64,000 nucleotides of DNA from Gracilaria gracilis (taxonomy: Eukaryota > Rhodophyta > Florideophyceae > Gracilariales > Gracilariaceae). The notes under the pieces are model-generated. The model ran no database searches, was not told where the DNA came from, and worked only from the letters and a program-made list of their open reading frames with translations. The stretch spans positions 1 through 64,000 of the forward strand of contig JARGSG010000081.1 of assembly GCA_030374805.1 (NCBI GenBank), read 5' to 3'. Within the stretch, counting starts at the first letter, position 1. Each line of letters starts with the position of its first letter. This document shows, one piece after another, positions 20,655 to 30,692 of this stretch. The position numbers and the translations under genes were made by a program.

Positions 20655-22196
20655 ATGAGACGCAAAGCATTGCCTAAAAGCAATAAACGCCCGAAACATG
20701 CGCGCAACAAGAGGTGGCTGGAGGAAGACGTCGACATTGTAGCCCCGAAGAAGAGGAGAGTTTTATTGGACTCTGATGCCGGGCGATGGCACTCAGAGAG
20801 TGGGGGGGTAGGTGCGGATTTAGTTTTGGAATGTTTCAGGAAGCGATGGCTTGACCGGTTGGACGTCTTGGAAGGGAAGCAGCCCGACTTTTTCACCAGT
20901 GCTGAAGCACGTTTGAAATGTAGAACCGAACTCCGTCCTGGCGAATGTGCCTATGAAGGGCTTGGGGCGACGATTGAGAACTGTATCGACTTGCGAAGAG
21001 TGTTTGAAGCTTACTACATGCCGAGGATTCACGGTCGTAGGGGCACTGCAGTGCTCAAGCACACGATCCTCACAGTATCCCAGTTTTTGAGATGAACAGT
21101 TACGTTTTTCTCTTGTAGGAAGGAAGATGTATGAAAAGAGGGTGCGATATTCAAGAACCTCACGAGCCGAAAGCTAGTGATTCACTTTTCCGACTACTTC
21201 AGAGATCGATGTTCTCCTGGTACGACAAGGCTCAAGGCTACGAGCTTGGGGAGAGTATGCGCGGCAGCTATGTTTTGCCTTGATGATGAAGCGCTAAGGC
21301 TTAGGCTCGCAGTGATGTCCATATTTCTTCGTAACATTGCTAATGCGGCCAGGCGAGCACATCGCATCCGATGTCAAGCGAAGCAATCCCTGTCAAAGGG
21401 AAATTCATCTCATAGAATAATGCAACCCAGGGAGTATATATGTTCTGTTCAGAGAACCCAGATGGTTTTGGACTCCCTCATGAACACATTCTGGAGTCGT
21501 GAAAGGGATGAGTCGGCCAATGTTGCTTTGTTCGGAAGAGTGATGCGAAGGGAACCAGATTTCTTTATTACGAGTTGGTGCACGAATTTCACTGGATTCC
21601 TTATGTTGGTCGCTGGGGGTCAGCGACCGCAGGTGTTCAGCCAGATCGAGGTTCCGCAGCGGCGTGAACTGCGGAGAATGACGACTTGGCGGCAGAAAGA
21701 GTCCTACATTGAGCTACGAACAGTTGATGAGAAGAGGCCCCGGTATCCAGATATGCCTCATCTTGTCTTGCCTGCATCCTTGCTTCCTTACTTGAAATTC
21801 CACATTGATGTTGTAAGGCCAATGATTCAAGAGGGCACCGAAGAGCACAACACAGATCTGGGACGGCCACTTCTTCTGAATACCACGACCGGGAAAGGGC
21901 TTAAACCCGCATCGATAACGAAGATATTTCAAAGGTTCCTTGCGGAGCATGATGAAAAAATCTCTTGTCTAACACCAATGGGCTTGCGAACGAGTTACTC
22001 CTCAATGATGATGACATTATATCGTCAAAGAAGGGTCTTTCCGGAACTGTCAGAGACAGAATTCTTACGGAAGTTGGCTTGGCAAATGAACACTTCGATT
22101 GAGCAGCTCCGTAGAACATACTTCTCTAATGATCATTTCGACCTGCGGGATATCTGTCAGCCAATGAACTCCTGGACGAAATGCACAACTGCGTAA
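20655..22196 (+). pseudogene. Tyrosine-recombinase-like gene with two in-frame TGA codons
   Basis: The ATG at 20655 opens a basic N-terminus (MRRKALPKSNKRPKHARNKR) and a domain shared with the 27130-28569 gene. One continuous frame carries TGA at 21093-21095 and 21132-21134; across both stops it aligns residue for residue with the paralogue, so there is no intron, only decay. The C-terminal half resembles the tyrosine recombinase (phage integrase/Crypton) catalytic fold: box I Arg in LVAGGQRPQ (codon 21624-21626), box II Arg in LTPMGLRTSYSS with Met where His is usual, a Trp at the His/Trp position in LAWQMNTS, and the candidate nucleophile in RRTYF. Such enzymes cut and rejoin DNA through a 3'-phosphotyrosine. 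Family assignment is by motif reading only. Confidence 0.6.
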
Positions 22197-22450
22197 AGGA
22201 TGGATAGTGGGGGGACGGTAGAGACACGAACTGCCGCACACTGTGTAGATCCTACCGGGCATAGCCTTTAACAGGAAGGCATTGGACATTCTAAACGGAA
22301 CTTGTGAAGTAGAGAAAGACGGTTCATCAATGAATTGGTACGAATAAGTTTACACAATAGGGGATGGACAGATATACCAAATGAAAACGTTGTAAAACCA
22401 GCAGCCATATTGGTACATCGCTGACAAACGCCCGGCCAACATAACCCGAT

Positions 22451-22533
22451 ACTTCGCGTTCCGTAGACAGCAAACAAGCGCGTCTGGAGCGAATCTATGA
22501 TTGCAAAGTCTCAAATGAGCAGGATGTCTGTCA
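22451..22533 (+). repeat. 83-bp direct repeat, upstream copy
   Basis: It begins ACTTCGCGTTCCGTAGACAG and ends AGGATGTCTGTCA. A similar copy at 23430-23512 overlaps the 3' end of the gamma-carbonic-anhydrase-like gene, so that gene is bracketed by the pair. About ten differences separate the copies. Confidence 0.75.
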
Positions 22534-22668
22534 AGAGCTCGAAAGTTCTCTCTGTTGTTCAATCAGAGCTTCTCTCTTCCTCTCCCTAAGATCACGTTTC
22601 CACCTTCATCTGCACACTCTGTCGCGCTCCAAAACGCAATAGCGCATCGACAATTGTACTTCCACACC

Positions 22669-23445
22669 ATGCAACGGTCTTTCGGTGATATACACTATGC
22701 AGAGAGCTACTCAACGATGGGCGGCGCGCCATCTTCGTCACATGAGTACCAAGCAAGCACCGCGCGGCAATGGACCCAATCATCGTTCAATAATGGCGTT
22801 CGATGCCAATACCATAGACCATACGTTCAGCCAAATGCTTATGTGGCACCTTCAGCTTCTGTGATCGGATCGGTAGTCGTGAACGACAACACAGCCATAA
22901 TGTACGGCGCGGTGGTACATGGTGGTCTGGCGCTTATACAGATTGGCGCACTCACAACCTTTGGCGAAAACTCAGTGCCAACAGCAGGTGAAGTGCTAGG
23001 CACAATGTCACCGACCGATGCCGTAGCCACAGGTCAAACAGTTGAACCAGAACTATGGGTTGGCGATTACTGCTTGATTGGTGCCAATGTAACCTTGAAG
23101 GGTTGTCGAATAGAAGAATCCAACATAGTTAGTCATTGTTCCACCGTCGCGGAAGGTGCTGTTGTATGCAAATATTTCGTTTTAGAGCCTGGTTCGTACG
23201 TTGGAGAGGTTGTGGCTATTCCAGAAGCCGAGCTTTGGGCAGGATCGCCAGCCCGAAAAATTCGCGACATCACTGCTGAAGAGCGAACGCAAATAAGACA
23301 AGAGGCTGAGCGCCGATACGCAATTACGAGTTCACATGCATACGAGTTCTTGCCTGTGAGCTTCGGTTTCCTGGAAAAAGAAGCCATAGAATCGGACAAT
23401 ACGTCTATCCGAAGCACCCGCCAGTCGACACTTCGCGTTCCGTAG
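22669..23445 (+). CDS. Gamma-carbonic-anhydrase-like protein (CAL type, complex I associated)
   Basis: The first in-frame ATG is at 22669 (258 residues). The hexapeptide left-handed beta-helix is clear: RPYVQPNAYVAPSASVIGSV, VGDYCLIGANVTLKGCRIEE, VSHCSTVAEGAVV, then PEAELWAGSPARKIRDITAE and a C-terminal helix ending EFLPVSFGF, which matches the CAL subgroup of plant and algal gamma-CAs. These form a peripheral matrix domain of mitochondrial complex I. The zinc His ligands of active gamma-CA are not in place, and the usual RGD of YGAVVRGD is HGG here, so catalysis is unlikely. The N-terminal about 60 residues may be a mitochondrial presequence. The last codons lie inside an 83-bp direct repeat. 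A truncated copy lies at 19675-19933. Confidence 0.75.
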   Translation: MQRSFGDIHYAESYSTMGGAPSSSHEYQASTARQWTQSSFNNGVRCQYHRPYVQPNAYVAPSASVIGSVVVNDNTAIMYGAVVHGGLALIQIGALTTFGENSVPTAGEVLGTMSPTDAVATGQTVEPELWVGDYCLIGANVTLKGCRIEESNIVSHCSTVAEGAVVCKYFVLEPGSYVGEVVAIPEAELWAGSPARKIRDITAEERTQIRQEAERRYAITSSHAYEFLPVSFGFLEKEAIESDNTSIRSTRQSTLRVP

Positions 23446-23512
23446 ACAGTAAACAAGCAGGTCTGGAGCAAAGCTGTGACTACGAAAGTCTCAAATGAGC
23501 AGAATGTCTGTC
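23430..23512 (+). repeat. 83-bp direct repeat, downstream copy overlapping gamma-CA stop codon
   Basis: Partner of 22451-22533. It contains the last codons and TAG stop of the gamma-CA-like gene (TLRVP-stop). Confidence 0.75.
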
Positions 23513-24603
23513 ACGACGCACATGACCAGTGATTCGACGATGCAAAGAAGCAAGCCGTCCAACATCCTACACGGTTGCTCAGCGATGGATCGGCAAGAAT
23601 GAGTTTTGAAAGCGGTTGGTGTAACTGAAAAGGTGGAGTGGCGGGCGCGGGAGGTGGCGACTTCGGAGAGATGGGCGTTTTCTGCTCGCAGGAGAGAGAG
23701 AGAGACGTAGGTTCATTTCGGGTGTCGCGTTCTGAAGTAGAGGCGCCGAGTGTCGATGTCATGCCTGTCAATGCGCATTGAACTGGCTGGCGACTGTTGA
23801 TGGCCGATTCTGTAATCTTCTGGGCAGTGCTTTCTAACCGCAGCACCAAATTCAAGTACGAGAATTTTGGTCACCAAACTTTGGTGACCAAATTTTCGTA
23901 TTCCCTGGACCTGGGAGGCTAGTTCAGAGCTGAGAGAGATGTAAAGTACGAAAGTGAGGTATTTTAACGTAAGAGTACGAAAAGAAAGCACTCTTTTGTC
24001 TCCAAAATTTACTAAAGTTCAGCCCCTCGCCTTCGGGCAAGATCCCATAATACTTTTTAGTACCGCTCAGTATCAAATATCGCCGCCATGTTATGTGCAA
24101 CCTTAAAGGTTCGCTTCCCTTGCAAACGCCAGCAGCACCACCTGTTTTGAACCACGCACCACAGCCCCATGCAAACGTCCAACACCAGCCATCTAAACAG
24201 CTTCCAAGTACTTCCCCACCAGGCTGCTAACCCGGCGTGAAGAAAAATATCCCCTCGGAGGACTGGTTGTTGTTCTTAGTGGTTCCACGTGAAGCGAATC
24301 ACAGCAATGACTGCTATTTTTGAGCGAAAGAACTTCGTGATGTGTGACTTAGTAGTAGCGGTGGTGAGGATAGTGGCATCGGAACTGCGGAGAAATATGA
24401 AGGAGCACCACATGCCAGATGTGTTGTGGACAGAGTGGGGTTAAAGAAAATAGTATCCATAATAAAGAAGAACACGTTCAAGAGGAGTAAGGTCTCATAG
24501 AATCTTTACAAAGGACCCCCACCGACAGATATATTGGGATCAGGCATTCAAGAAGAATAAAGGCTTCGAAGACGTGTTCGTTCTATTTCCACTGTGCTGT
24601 TGA
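23513..24603. other. Spacer with a double GGTNACC dyad
   Basis: No gene is supported. At about 23867-23893 two 13-bp palindromes lie side by side, TTTGGTCACCAAA then C then TTTGGTGACCAAA, which also form a hairpin. An AATAAA-like CCATAATAAAG lies near 24455. Otherwise nothing recognisable. Confidence 0.35.
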
Positions 24604-25891
24604 CTACCATCTCGCCCTATCGCCCTCCTGTGGTTCTGTGTATGTATATGGCTTGCTGTTCTTGTGCGATGTACTATAATCGTCTGGAGCCTTTGCTTGG
24701 GCATTACCATCACCTTGGCTCACCTTCATATTGCCAAGAACTTCATATATTCTTACTACCTTCCTCAACGCCCGTGGCGCTTGAAAATGAAAGAGATCGA
24801 ACTCTATGGGAATTTGAATGACTGCTTCCACACTGGCTTCTAATCCCATGATGACACGATCCATTATCTCCTTCAAGGGTTGCCTCATCATTGAAAGCTT
24901 GATTTTCTCCCGCTGCCGCCCGAAACGCCTCTTCCGCCCATACCTTTTATATGCAGCTCGTGCTCCCTCAAGAACAGCGGCGTGTGCGACTCACAAGGCT
25001 TCCTCGAGACAAGTAGATGCGTCTTCATCAGACAGCTCCGTGAGTATATCCAAAGGATGAAAACTTACGACCTCCTTGTCGTTGTGGTCTCGATGGAGTT
25101 GGATCCGCTCCTCAATCAAAGAAGGAAACGCCGAAGGGTTAGAATGTCGTTTTGAGAAAAGGGCACATCGTAGAATATACTCTGAGATGGCAGACATGTG
25201 AAACACAAGTTCCTGCATTCTCGCGTGCGTGTTGTCCTCAAACCATTCTTTCAGAGACTTTCTGCTGTTAATGGACGGGCTAAACACGGCCACTGCATTC
25301 TGACTGAGGGGTACCCGTTTAATTTTCTCGTTACCAATAGTCATTTGTCTCCCAAAGACAGTTCTCAGACCCCAATGAATTAACAGAGATGACGGATACC
25401 TCCTCATTGCTTCGAAAATAATATTTGCTTGACCACCAGATGGCGACTTCGCCGCCATAGAGCATACGTTTTCCCAGAGGCGCACTTCGCTTTTCCAGTA
25501 CATACCCCCCTGTACGATAATGCGGAATCTGTGTCGGGCATGAATACATCGAGCGACTTCCCTAGCGCTCAATTCCTTCGAATTATCGTCCTCTACCCCG
25601 GGCGCCAAGCTACACGAAGACGGGCTTTGTTTGTCCATTTCATTTCGAGTCCATTCTAAGACAGATGGAATCGTACCTTGAAGAACAACTTCAGGCAATG
25701 ATTTGTTAACATCCTCGACGGGGATATTGGAGTGTGTCTCGGAGGCTGTTTCCCTACCCTGAGCAGATTGAGCTCTGCTTCTTTGAATACTAGAAGATTT
25801 GACCTTTTTCCCAATTCGACATTTCGCAACTCGTAGACAGTGACCTTGTTTCAACCGGGCCCTTTCGAGAGACAGCCCTCGATGGTCCATG
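24604..25891 (-). pseudogene. Unrecognised ORF with one in-frame TGA
   Basis: From an ATG at 25891 the minus strand encodes about 300 residues and meets TGA at 24991-24993. The same frame then continues open to 24604, so a single nonsense change separates two parts of a protein of about 429 residues. The N-terminus is basic (RLKQGHCLRVAKCRIGKKVK). The middle has AREVARCIHARHRFRIIVQG and the C-terminal part is helical. I recognise no domain. It lies between the two recombinase-like genes and might belong to the same element, but there is no direct evidence. It could alternatively be a functional shorter protein. Confidence 0.4.
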
Positions 25892-27129
25892 TTGCGCAAT
25901 GGAGAGCTTTTTCTCGATGTCCTAGACCTGGTATCGTTCAGCGTGCCGAAGGACGTACTACGAAAGTTTCGAACCGTTCAAAAGTCTCCGAGCTCGAATT
26001 TCGACCCAAGAACTGTGACGGTAACGTAGCGCTCAGAGCATACTTGCAATTACCAGTCCAGTATAGGGTAGCTGATTGCAATGAAATGCAACGTTAGGAA
26101 CGCTACCCGTACAAGAGGGTGTGAGTGGAATGAAATGGCTGCTGTTTACTTCTCTCGTCGTCGCTATTCAAGTACAATTGTTTGTTCTGTGTCTCAATGT
26201 AATGCTGTTTGAGTGTCAAAGGGCAGGCAGGAGAAATCAAGACTTCATGCTGCCCAACCTGCATCGGCGAAGGAATACAGCTTGCGCCCCAAACAGACAA
26301 ACACAAACCTGTTAATCTCTGTATACGGCCAATTTGAATGGCCAACTGTCCCGCCAAAAACTGAGAACCGCCTACGCGACCCTGTTAGGGCGCACGAGTG
26401 TGCTATCGGTGACAACATTGCATAAATCTGCGGTCAATTGTTCGAATTTCGTCATATAGCGTTGAACTACTGCTTGCGTATGAACGTAGAATACCTCAAG
26501 AAGGACATGACCAAAATACCCTAGGGGGATAAGTACCCACGTGTAGAAATGCAATCAAAGGCATGGAAAATATTCTGTAAAACCGTCACTGTATGCCCAA
26601 CACCCTCGACAGGATGAGCTAAGCTCATTCAAGTTGCATGCAGCTACAGCTCTCTGGGCTGCCATCACCGGCATGGATTCCAGGAACTGCTTAGCAGTCC
26701 ACTTGGCAATATTAACCGTTACGCCGAAAGAAGGAAAGATTGAAGCCGTTGGAAGCAAACATTTCCGATTTTGCAGCCGTCGGGTTTGATTTGTTTGGGG
26801 GACTTGGCGAAGCTGGGGAAGGCTTCTTGCGCCGTATCGATCAATTGCTCAGCGCTTTAAGCGGCAGCGCATCAAGTGGTGAATATCTAAGGCTCTGCTT
26901 GTCACGCACAGTCCTGCAGTACATGGCTCCCGATCTAATGGGGGCAAACGCCCTACACTAGCTGCAGTAGAGCCACATCAAATACAAACATATTACTGTC
27001 GTTCGATGGTTCGTCAACCATTAATTAACCAACGGACATTGAGCCCGAGCGAGCGGCCCGTCTTTAGCAAGTGGCACACCCGAAGCAAACAAACGTCTCT
27101 CTCTCCTCTTTCTACCTTTGCGAATTAGC
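25892..27129. other. Spacer upstream of the recombinase-like gene
   Basis: No supported gene. A pyrimidine-rich tract (CTCTCTCTCCTCTTTCTACC, about 27097-27116) lies directly before the ATG at 27130, as expected of a 5' leader or promoter. Confidence 0.3.
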
Positions 27130-28569
27130 ATGGCGTTGTGCTTGCAAGAAAAGAAGCTCAAACGCAGTTTTCGAGAGCTCAGGGAACTTTCGGGCGAAAA
27201 TGTGGATCGGCGGGTGAAGAGATCTAGACGAAGCGATTTTGAGCAGAAGTTATGGTACGAGTATGTTCAGGACTTGCACACGGGCTACCCCAATTTCTTT
27301 TCGAGCGACGATGCCAAGCTCTTGCCCACTTCGAAGACGTGGAAGTACCGATTGGGTTATGAAGGGGTTGCAGTTTCGTTGCAGAACTGTTTTGCTCTAC
27401 GCAATCTACCCGTCATCTACTTCAGAGCCACGCAGAAGCATCAAATAGAAGAGCATGGTGAAGGCTTTCGACGGTTTTGCTCAACAGTCGCTCAGTTTCT
27501 GAGATTAGCTGCTGCACGTGCGGTGTGTTCCAAAGAGGATCTTTATAAGATGGATGTTCTTTTTCATTGCGTTGCTAGGTTTGATTTGGTCGAGCATTTC
27601 CTGAAGTTTATCATTGAATGTCGTTCTTTGAGAACTTTGGTACGTCAAGCGAGCCATTTACGGCAAATATCTCTAGCGGGTATGGAATTCATGAGGAGCG
27701 AAGCTGAGACGTCCAGTTTAAGGCGTGTCTGTCAATATCTGGAAACGATTCCCCGTGTTCAACGATCCTCAAGTGGGCATCAACATTGTCAGCCTTTGAA
27801 GCGAGTGCCGCTTAACACTATGAGGCGGTGCATGCATAGAGCTATTTCCATATTACAGGAGATAATAGATTCGCATCCCTGCCAAAGTGAAGCAGCAGCC
27901 TTTACGAAACTGGACTTGCAGGTGGATGTGACACGCTGGAAATCAGCATTTGTAGCGTTTCTAGTCCTTTCAAGCGGAGGACAGAGCCCACTGGCATTGG
28001 CTCATATTCAGGGTTCAAGTCCCAGCGACTTTGAAGAGATCTTAAGGAGTGCTGCGAGAGTTGGATTCATTTCGCTCCCAACTCTCAAAGGAATGAAAAC
28101 TTTGATGATGGGGATGCCAGCAGTTACTCTTCCAGTCTCATGTGCAAAGTTAATACAATTTCAAGTTTCTGTGATACTACCTGCCGTAGACTCACTGAAA
28201 CAACAGGGGCCGCGAAGGAAAAGTGCAATAAGACTACTTGTAAATCCAATCACTGGAGCTCCGATGGAGTCTTGGAAGGTCAGTTACGAATTTAAGAAGT
28301 TCATGAGAAGGCTGGACTCAACATACGAGAGTATTTCTTGTATACACCTGAGAATCAGCTGCATGAATCTCTTTCGCAGTGCCTTTCGTGGTGGAAGTCT
28401 GCTGGACAATCTAAACGAGGCCCAATTTATAGACCTTATTGCCGGGCACTACAACACATACGACAGCCAAGTTAGAAAGAATCTGGGACATAGCGGCTCT
28501 GCGCAGCATGTGGCGACGGCGAACGAACTGACACGCTTTCTGTTGAGGATTTCGACAAACAAACCATGA
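27130..28569 (+). CDS. Intact paralogue of the tyrosine-recombinase-like gene, catalytic residues replaced
   Basis: The first ATG is at 27130 (479 residues, uninterrupted). The N-terminal domain (LWYEYVQDLHTGYPNFFSSD, YEGVAVSLQNC, STVAQFLR) matches the N-terminus of the pseudogene at 20655-22196. The C-terminal half also aligns, but the box I Arg is Ser (SSGGQSPLA, residue 286) and the tyrosine position in box III is Leu (QVRKNLG, about residue 452). Box II keeps HLR (residues 406-408). The protein should therefore not cut DNA but could still bind it. An intact frame with lost catalysis suggests either a domesticated DNA-binding protein or a young decayed copy. Basic clusters (RRVKRSRR) may be nuclear signals. 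Confidence 0.6.
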   Translation: MALCLQEKKLKRSFRELRELSGENVDRRVKRSRRSDFEQKLWYEYVQDLHTGYPNFFSSDDAKLLPTSKTWKYRLGYEGVAVSLQNCFALRNLPVIYFRATQKHQIEEHGEGFRRFCSTVAQFLRLAAARAVCSKEDLYKMDVLFHCVARFDLVEHFLKFIIECRSLRTLVRQASHLRQISLAGMEFMRSEAETSSLRRVCQYLETIPRVQRSSSGHQHCQPLKRVPLNTMRRCMHRAISILQEIIDSHPCQSEAAAFTKLDLQVDVTRWKSAFVAFLVLSSGGQSPLALAHIQGSSPSDFEEILRSAARVGFISLPTLKGMKTLMMGMPAVTLPVSCAKLIQFQVSVILPAVDSLKQQGPRRKSAIRLLVNPITGAPMESWKVSYEFKKFMRRLDSTYESISCIHLRISCMNLFRSAFRGGSLLDNLNEAQFIDLIAGHYNTYDSQVRKNLGHSGSAQHVATANELTRFLLRISTNKP

Positions 28570-28950
28570 GGGCGACAAAGTGGCTCGCCATCGGCGAATT
28601 AGTCAAGTTGGATGAGAATAGTACGGCAAAGTGTTTGACATTACTCGTTGCATCGCGGTGGCCTCGTACTACGCATCATCATGATGCGGCGGACGTGACT
28701 TCTAGCGAGATCACTGCGAGAACCCAAGGGTACGTGCCGCATGCGAGGCGGGAAGCGCCGCGCCTTGTCTACTCCAGTAAACCTTATCGTTTACATATTT
28801 TGTATCGCGATGATTTGGTTCCATCACACACATAAACGGTATCTAACAAGGTTAAATAAAGGAAGGTCCCGTGCTCCCAATCTACTGTACTTCTGGTCAC
28901 AATACTGCACGGATGTACAACAGCGAAATTACTGACTCGCTTCGATACCG
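28570..28950. other. Spacer without recognised genes
   Basis: 3' flank of the recombinase-like gene. An AATAAA occurs near 28854. Nothing else is recognised. Confidence 0.3.
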
Positions 28951-29211
28951 GTCTTTCCGACGCACCACCTGCAGCAGCTCTATCTCATCTCTTACCGCTT
29001 CAGTGTAGTCCGTAGCTGACTTTTGAATCTTGAGGGCCACGACACGATTAACTCGAGTGCCAGAAGAGTTTCCTGGAGCAAAGCGGTTGTCATCTAGACA
29101 AAGCCAAACAGTGGAGAAGTGGCCCACACCGAGACGACAGAGTGCACGATAAGTGCCGTTTTTGAAGGTGTCACCTACTTTGACGGGGTGGTAACCGCCT
29201 TTCTTGAGGCA
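28951..29211 (-). pseudogene. SRPK-type kinase fragment (N-lobe only)
   Basis: The minus-strand frame (open 29364-28897) contains GGYHPVKVGDTFKNGTYRAL, LGVGHFSTVWLCLD, VVALKIQKSATDYTEAVRDE and IELLQVV, which match the start of SR-protein kinase domains: the diagnostic GGYHPV entry, glycine loop, catalytic Lys and alpha-C helix. After LLQVVRRKDR the similarity ends; the catalytic loop (HxD), spacer and C-lobe are absent. It is a gene fragment, lying about 0.9 kb from the Mutator-like element, and could have been carried there by a transposon. No matching full gene is in the window. Confidence 0.75.
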
Positions 29212-29851
29212 CTCTTGCTCGGTTTGTTGACCAAGGCTAGATTCGGAGTCCTCGTGGTATGGAAACTGCACTTGGGCGCCCGAATCCAAGCGAGAACGCT
29301 CGCGTCTCTCGACGGCTGTGCCCATCTTACGCGAGAGCGCTGGGCTGTGGAAGCAGCCCCACAACAGCGCCAGAACGTCCGGCCGTGTTTGGAGACATAC
29401 CGCAGTAACGGCGGTGGCACGGCAGCGGGGAGAGTTACAATTGCTTCAACGTTATACCAACCGCATCAGTGGAGTCTTGGCGCGCGGTGGTGTTTCAACG
29501 AGGAGATCCTGTGCCAACAATTTGGGCCTGGCAAACAGCCATGCGCGATTCTGGATTGTACCAGCAAATTTCCCGCAGAGGGAGAACACGTTCTTTCTGG
29601 AGCCGATCTCCATTCCGTGGGACAGATACGGTTCGACAGGTTAAATATAGATAGGCTGAATATGATACGGTATTGTAGCCTCTTCGGGCATCTTGGCAGG
29701 CCACGCAATGGGCGTAGCACTGCTGTTGTGACCCAAAACGGTCATGCCCAATTCAGTAGTGAGTTCCGGCGTGGGTGTCTGGTAGAGACACCCACGCGCT
29801 AGCTGGAGGATGGTACTAGAGAGAAGTAGACTACTTAAGCCATCCTTCTTA
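29212..29851. other. Spacer with overlapping ORFs, none recognised
   Basis: Several frames are open on both strands around 29300-29640 (for example a plus-strand frame with SVPTIWAWQTAMRDSGLYQQ-like text), but none could be assigned and they overlap each other. Confidence 0.25.
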
Positions 29852-30011
29852 CCCATCTCGTAAAACAGAGGGCATCGAACCTCTTTCTCCAAGTCTACAC
29901 TCTTGGTTTGGTTACAGTGATCACTGTAACCAAACCAAGTGCTTCCCCATCTCGTAAAACAGAGGGCATCGAACCTCTTTCTCCAAGTCTACACACTTGG
30001 TTTGGTTACAG
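29852..30011 (+). repeat. 66-bp direct repeat pair enclosing a perfect 38-bp palindrome
   Basis: Copy 1 spans 29852-29917 and copy 2 spans 29946-30011; each starts CCCATCTCGTAAAACAGAGG and ends GGTTTGGTTACAG. At 29902-29939 the first copy's end is followed by its exact reverse complement, giving a perfect palindrome with arm CTTGGTTTGGTTACAGTGA. The block ends about 68 bp before the target duplication of the Mutator-like element. Confidence 0.85.
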
Positions 30012-30078
30012 GTAGGCGTAGTTTCTACGTCAATATGATAGAGAGACGTGCATTCAATCACGGACGAGCAAGGAATAA

Positions 30079-30088
30079 GAACACCAAC
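30079..30088 (+). repeat. Target-site duplication, left copy
   Basis: GAACACCAAC directly before the left TIR, identical to 35898-35907. Confidence 0.9.
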
Positions 30089-30370
30089 GGGTAGGGGAAC
30101 ATCTACGCACTGTGAGGGCCGTGAAAAAAGCCGCCAGACCCTCCCTATTTATGATACGTTTTGCTCCAGACCCTCCCTTGTAGCTGTCACCCAGAAAGGG
30201 AGGGTCTGCACCAATTCTCGCGGCCCCACCAGTAGACCCTGTGTAGCTCGCGTTGTAATTGGGTAGACCCTCAACGCGTGACGGTGACGCCTACAATAGA
30301 AGAATACAAGCTATGTACATCTAGTTAGAAAACCGCGCGCTTTTTGAAGCATAACACTGGGCACTGTTCT
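30089..30370 (+). repeat. MULE left terminal inverted repeat
   Basis: It aligns with the reverse complement of 35615-35897 with about nine differences that I count over about 283 positions. Inside are repeated AGACCCT/AGGGTCT motifs (about five), which may be transposase binding sites, and AT-rich sequence at its inner end. Confidence 0.92.
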
Positions 30371-30692
30371 CATCACAAAGCTCAAGGCGCTGCTTTCCAA
30401 ACCCCTCTCTCCATCGCTACCACCCTTTCTTACCCCGTCCCCACGCCACAATTCACCTACAATCCTTTTTCCTCTACGCTTCATCTTGTACCTAACGACA
30501 CTACTCAGCGCTGTGGTACTAAAGAAAATGCGTTGTAAGTAACTACTAACTGTTGCGCACATGACAAAAAGAAAGAAACTAACATTTTTACTCGTTGTGT
30601 GCATTGTCTGATCCCCTCATTCCATCATATTGGTGATCTGGATGGTCCAAAATTCTCACTGCCACCTGCAACGCAGATGAAACGTTTAATGG
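30371..30692. other. MULE interior spacer
   Basis: No gene. This is the region downstream of the transposase stop codon; an AATG/AATAAA-like 3' signal was not clearly seen. Confidence 0.4.

Noticed and set aside
21093-21134. Intron between the two halves of the recombinase-like pseudogene
   Set aside because: The sequence across both TGA codons aligns without a gap to the intact paralogue, so it is exon sequence with mutations.
20655-25891. Reassigned TGA codon
   Set aside because: Intact genes in the window (for example the RHD3-like gene and Derlin) use TGA as a normal stop.
29860-29980. GGTTCGATGCC-like strings on the minus strand as tRNA genes
   Set aside because: The T-arm loop has the wrong length, and no acceptor, D or anticodon arms can be folded around it.
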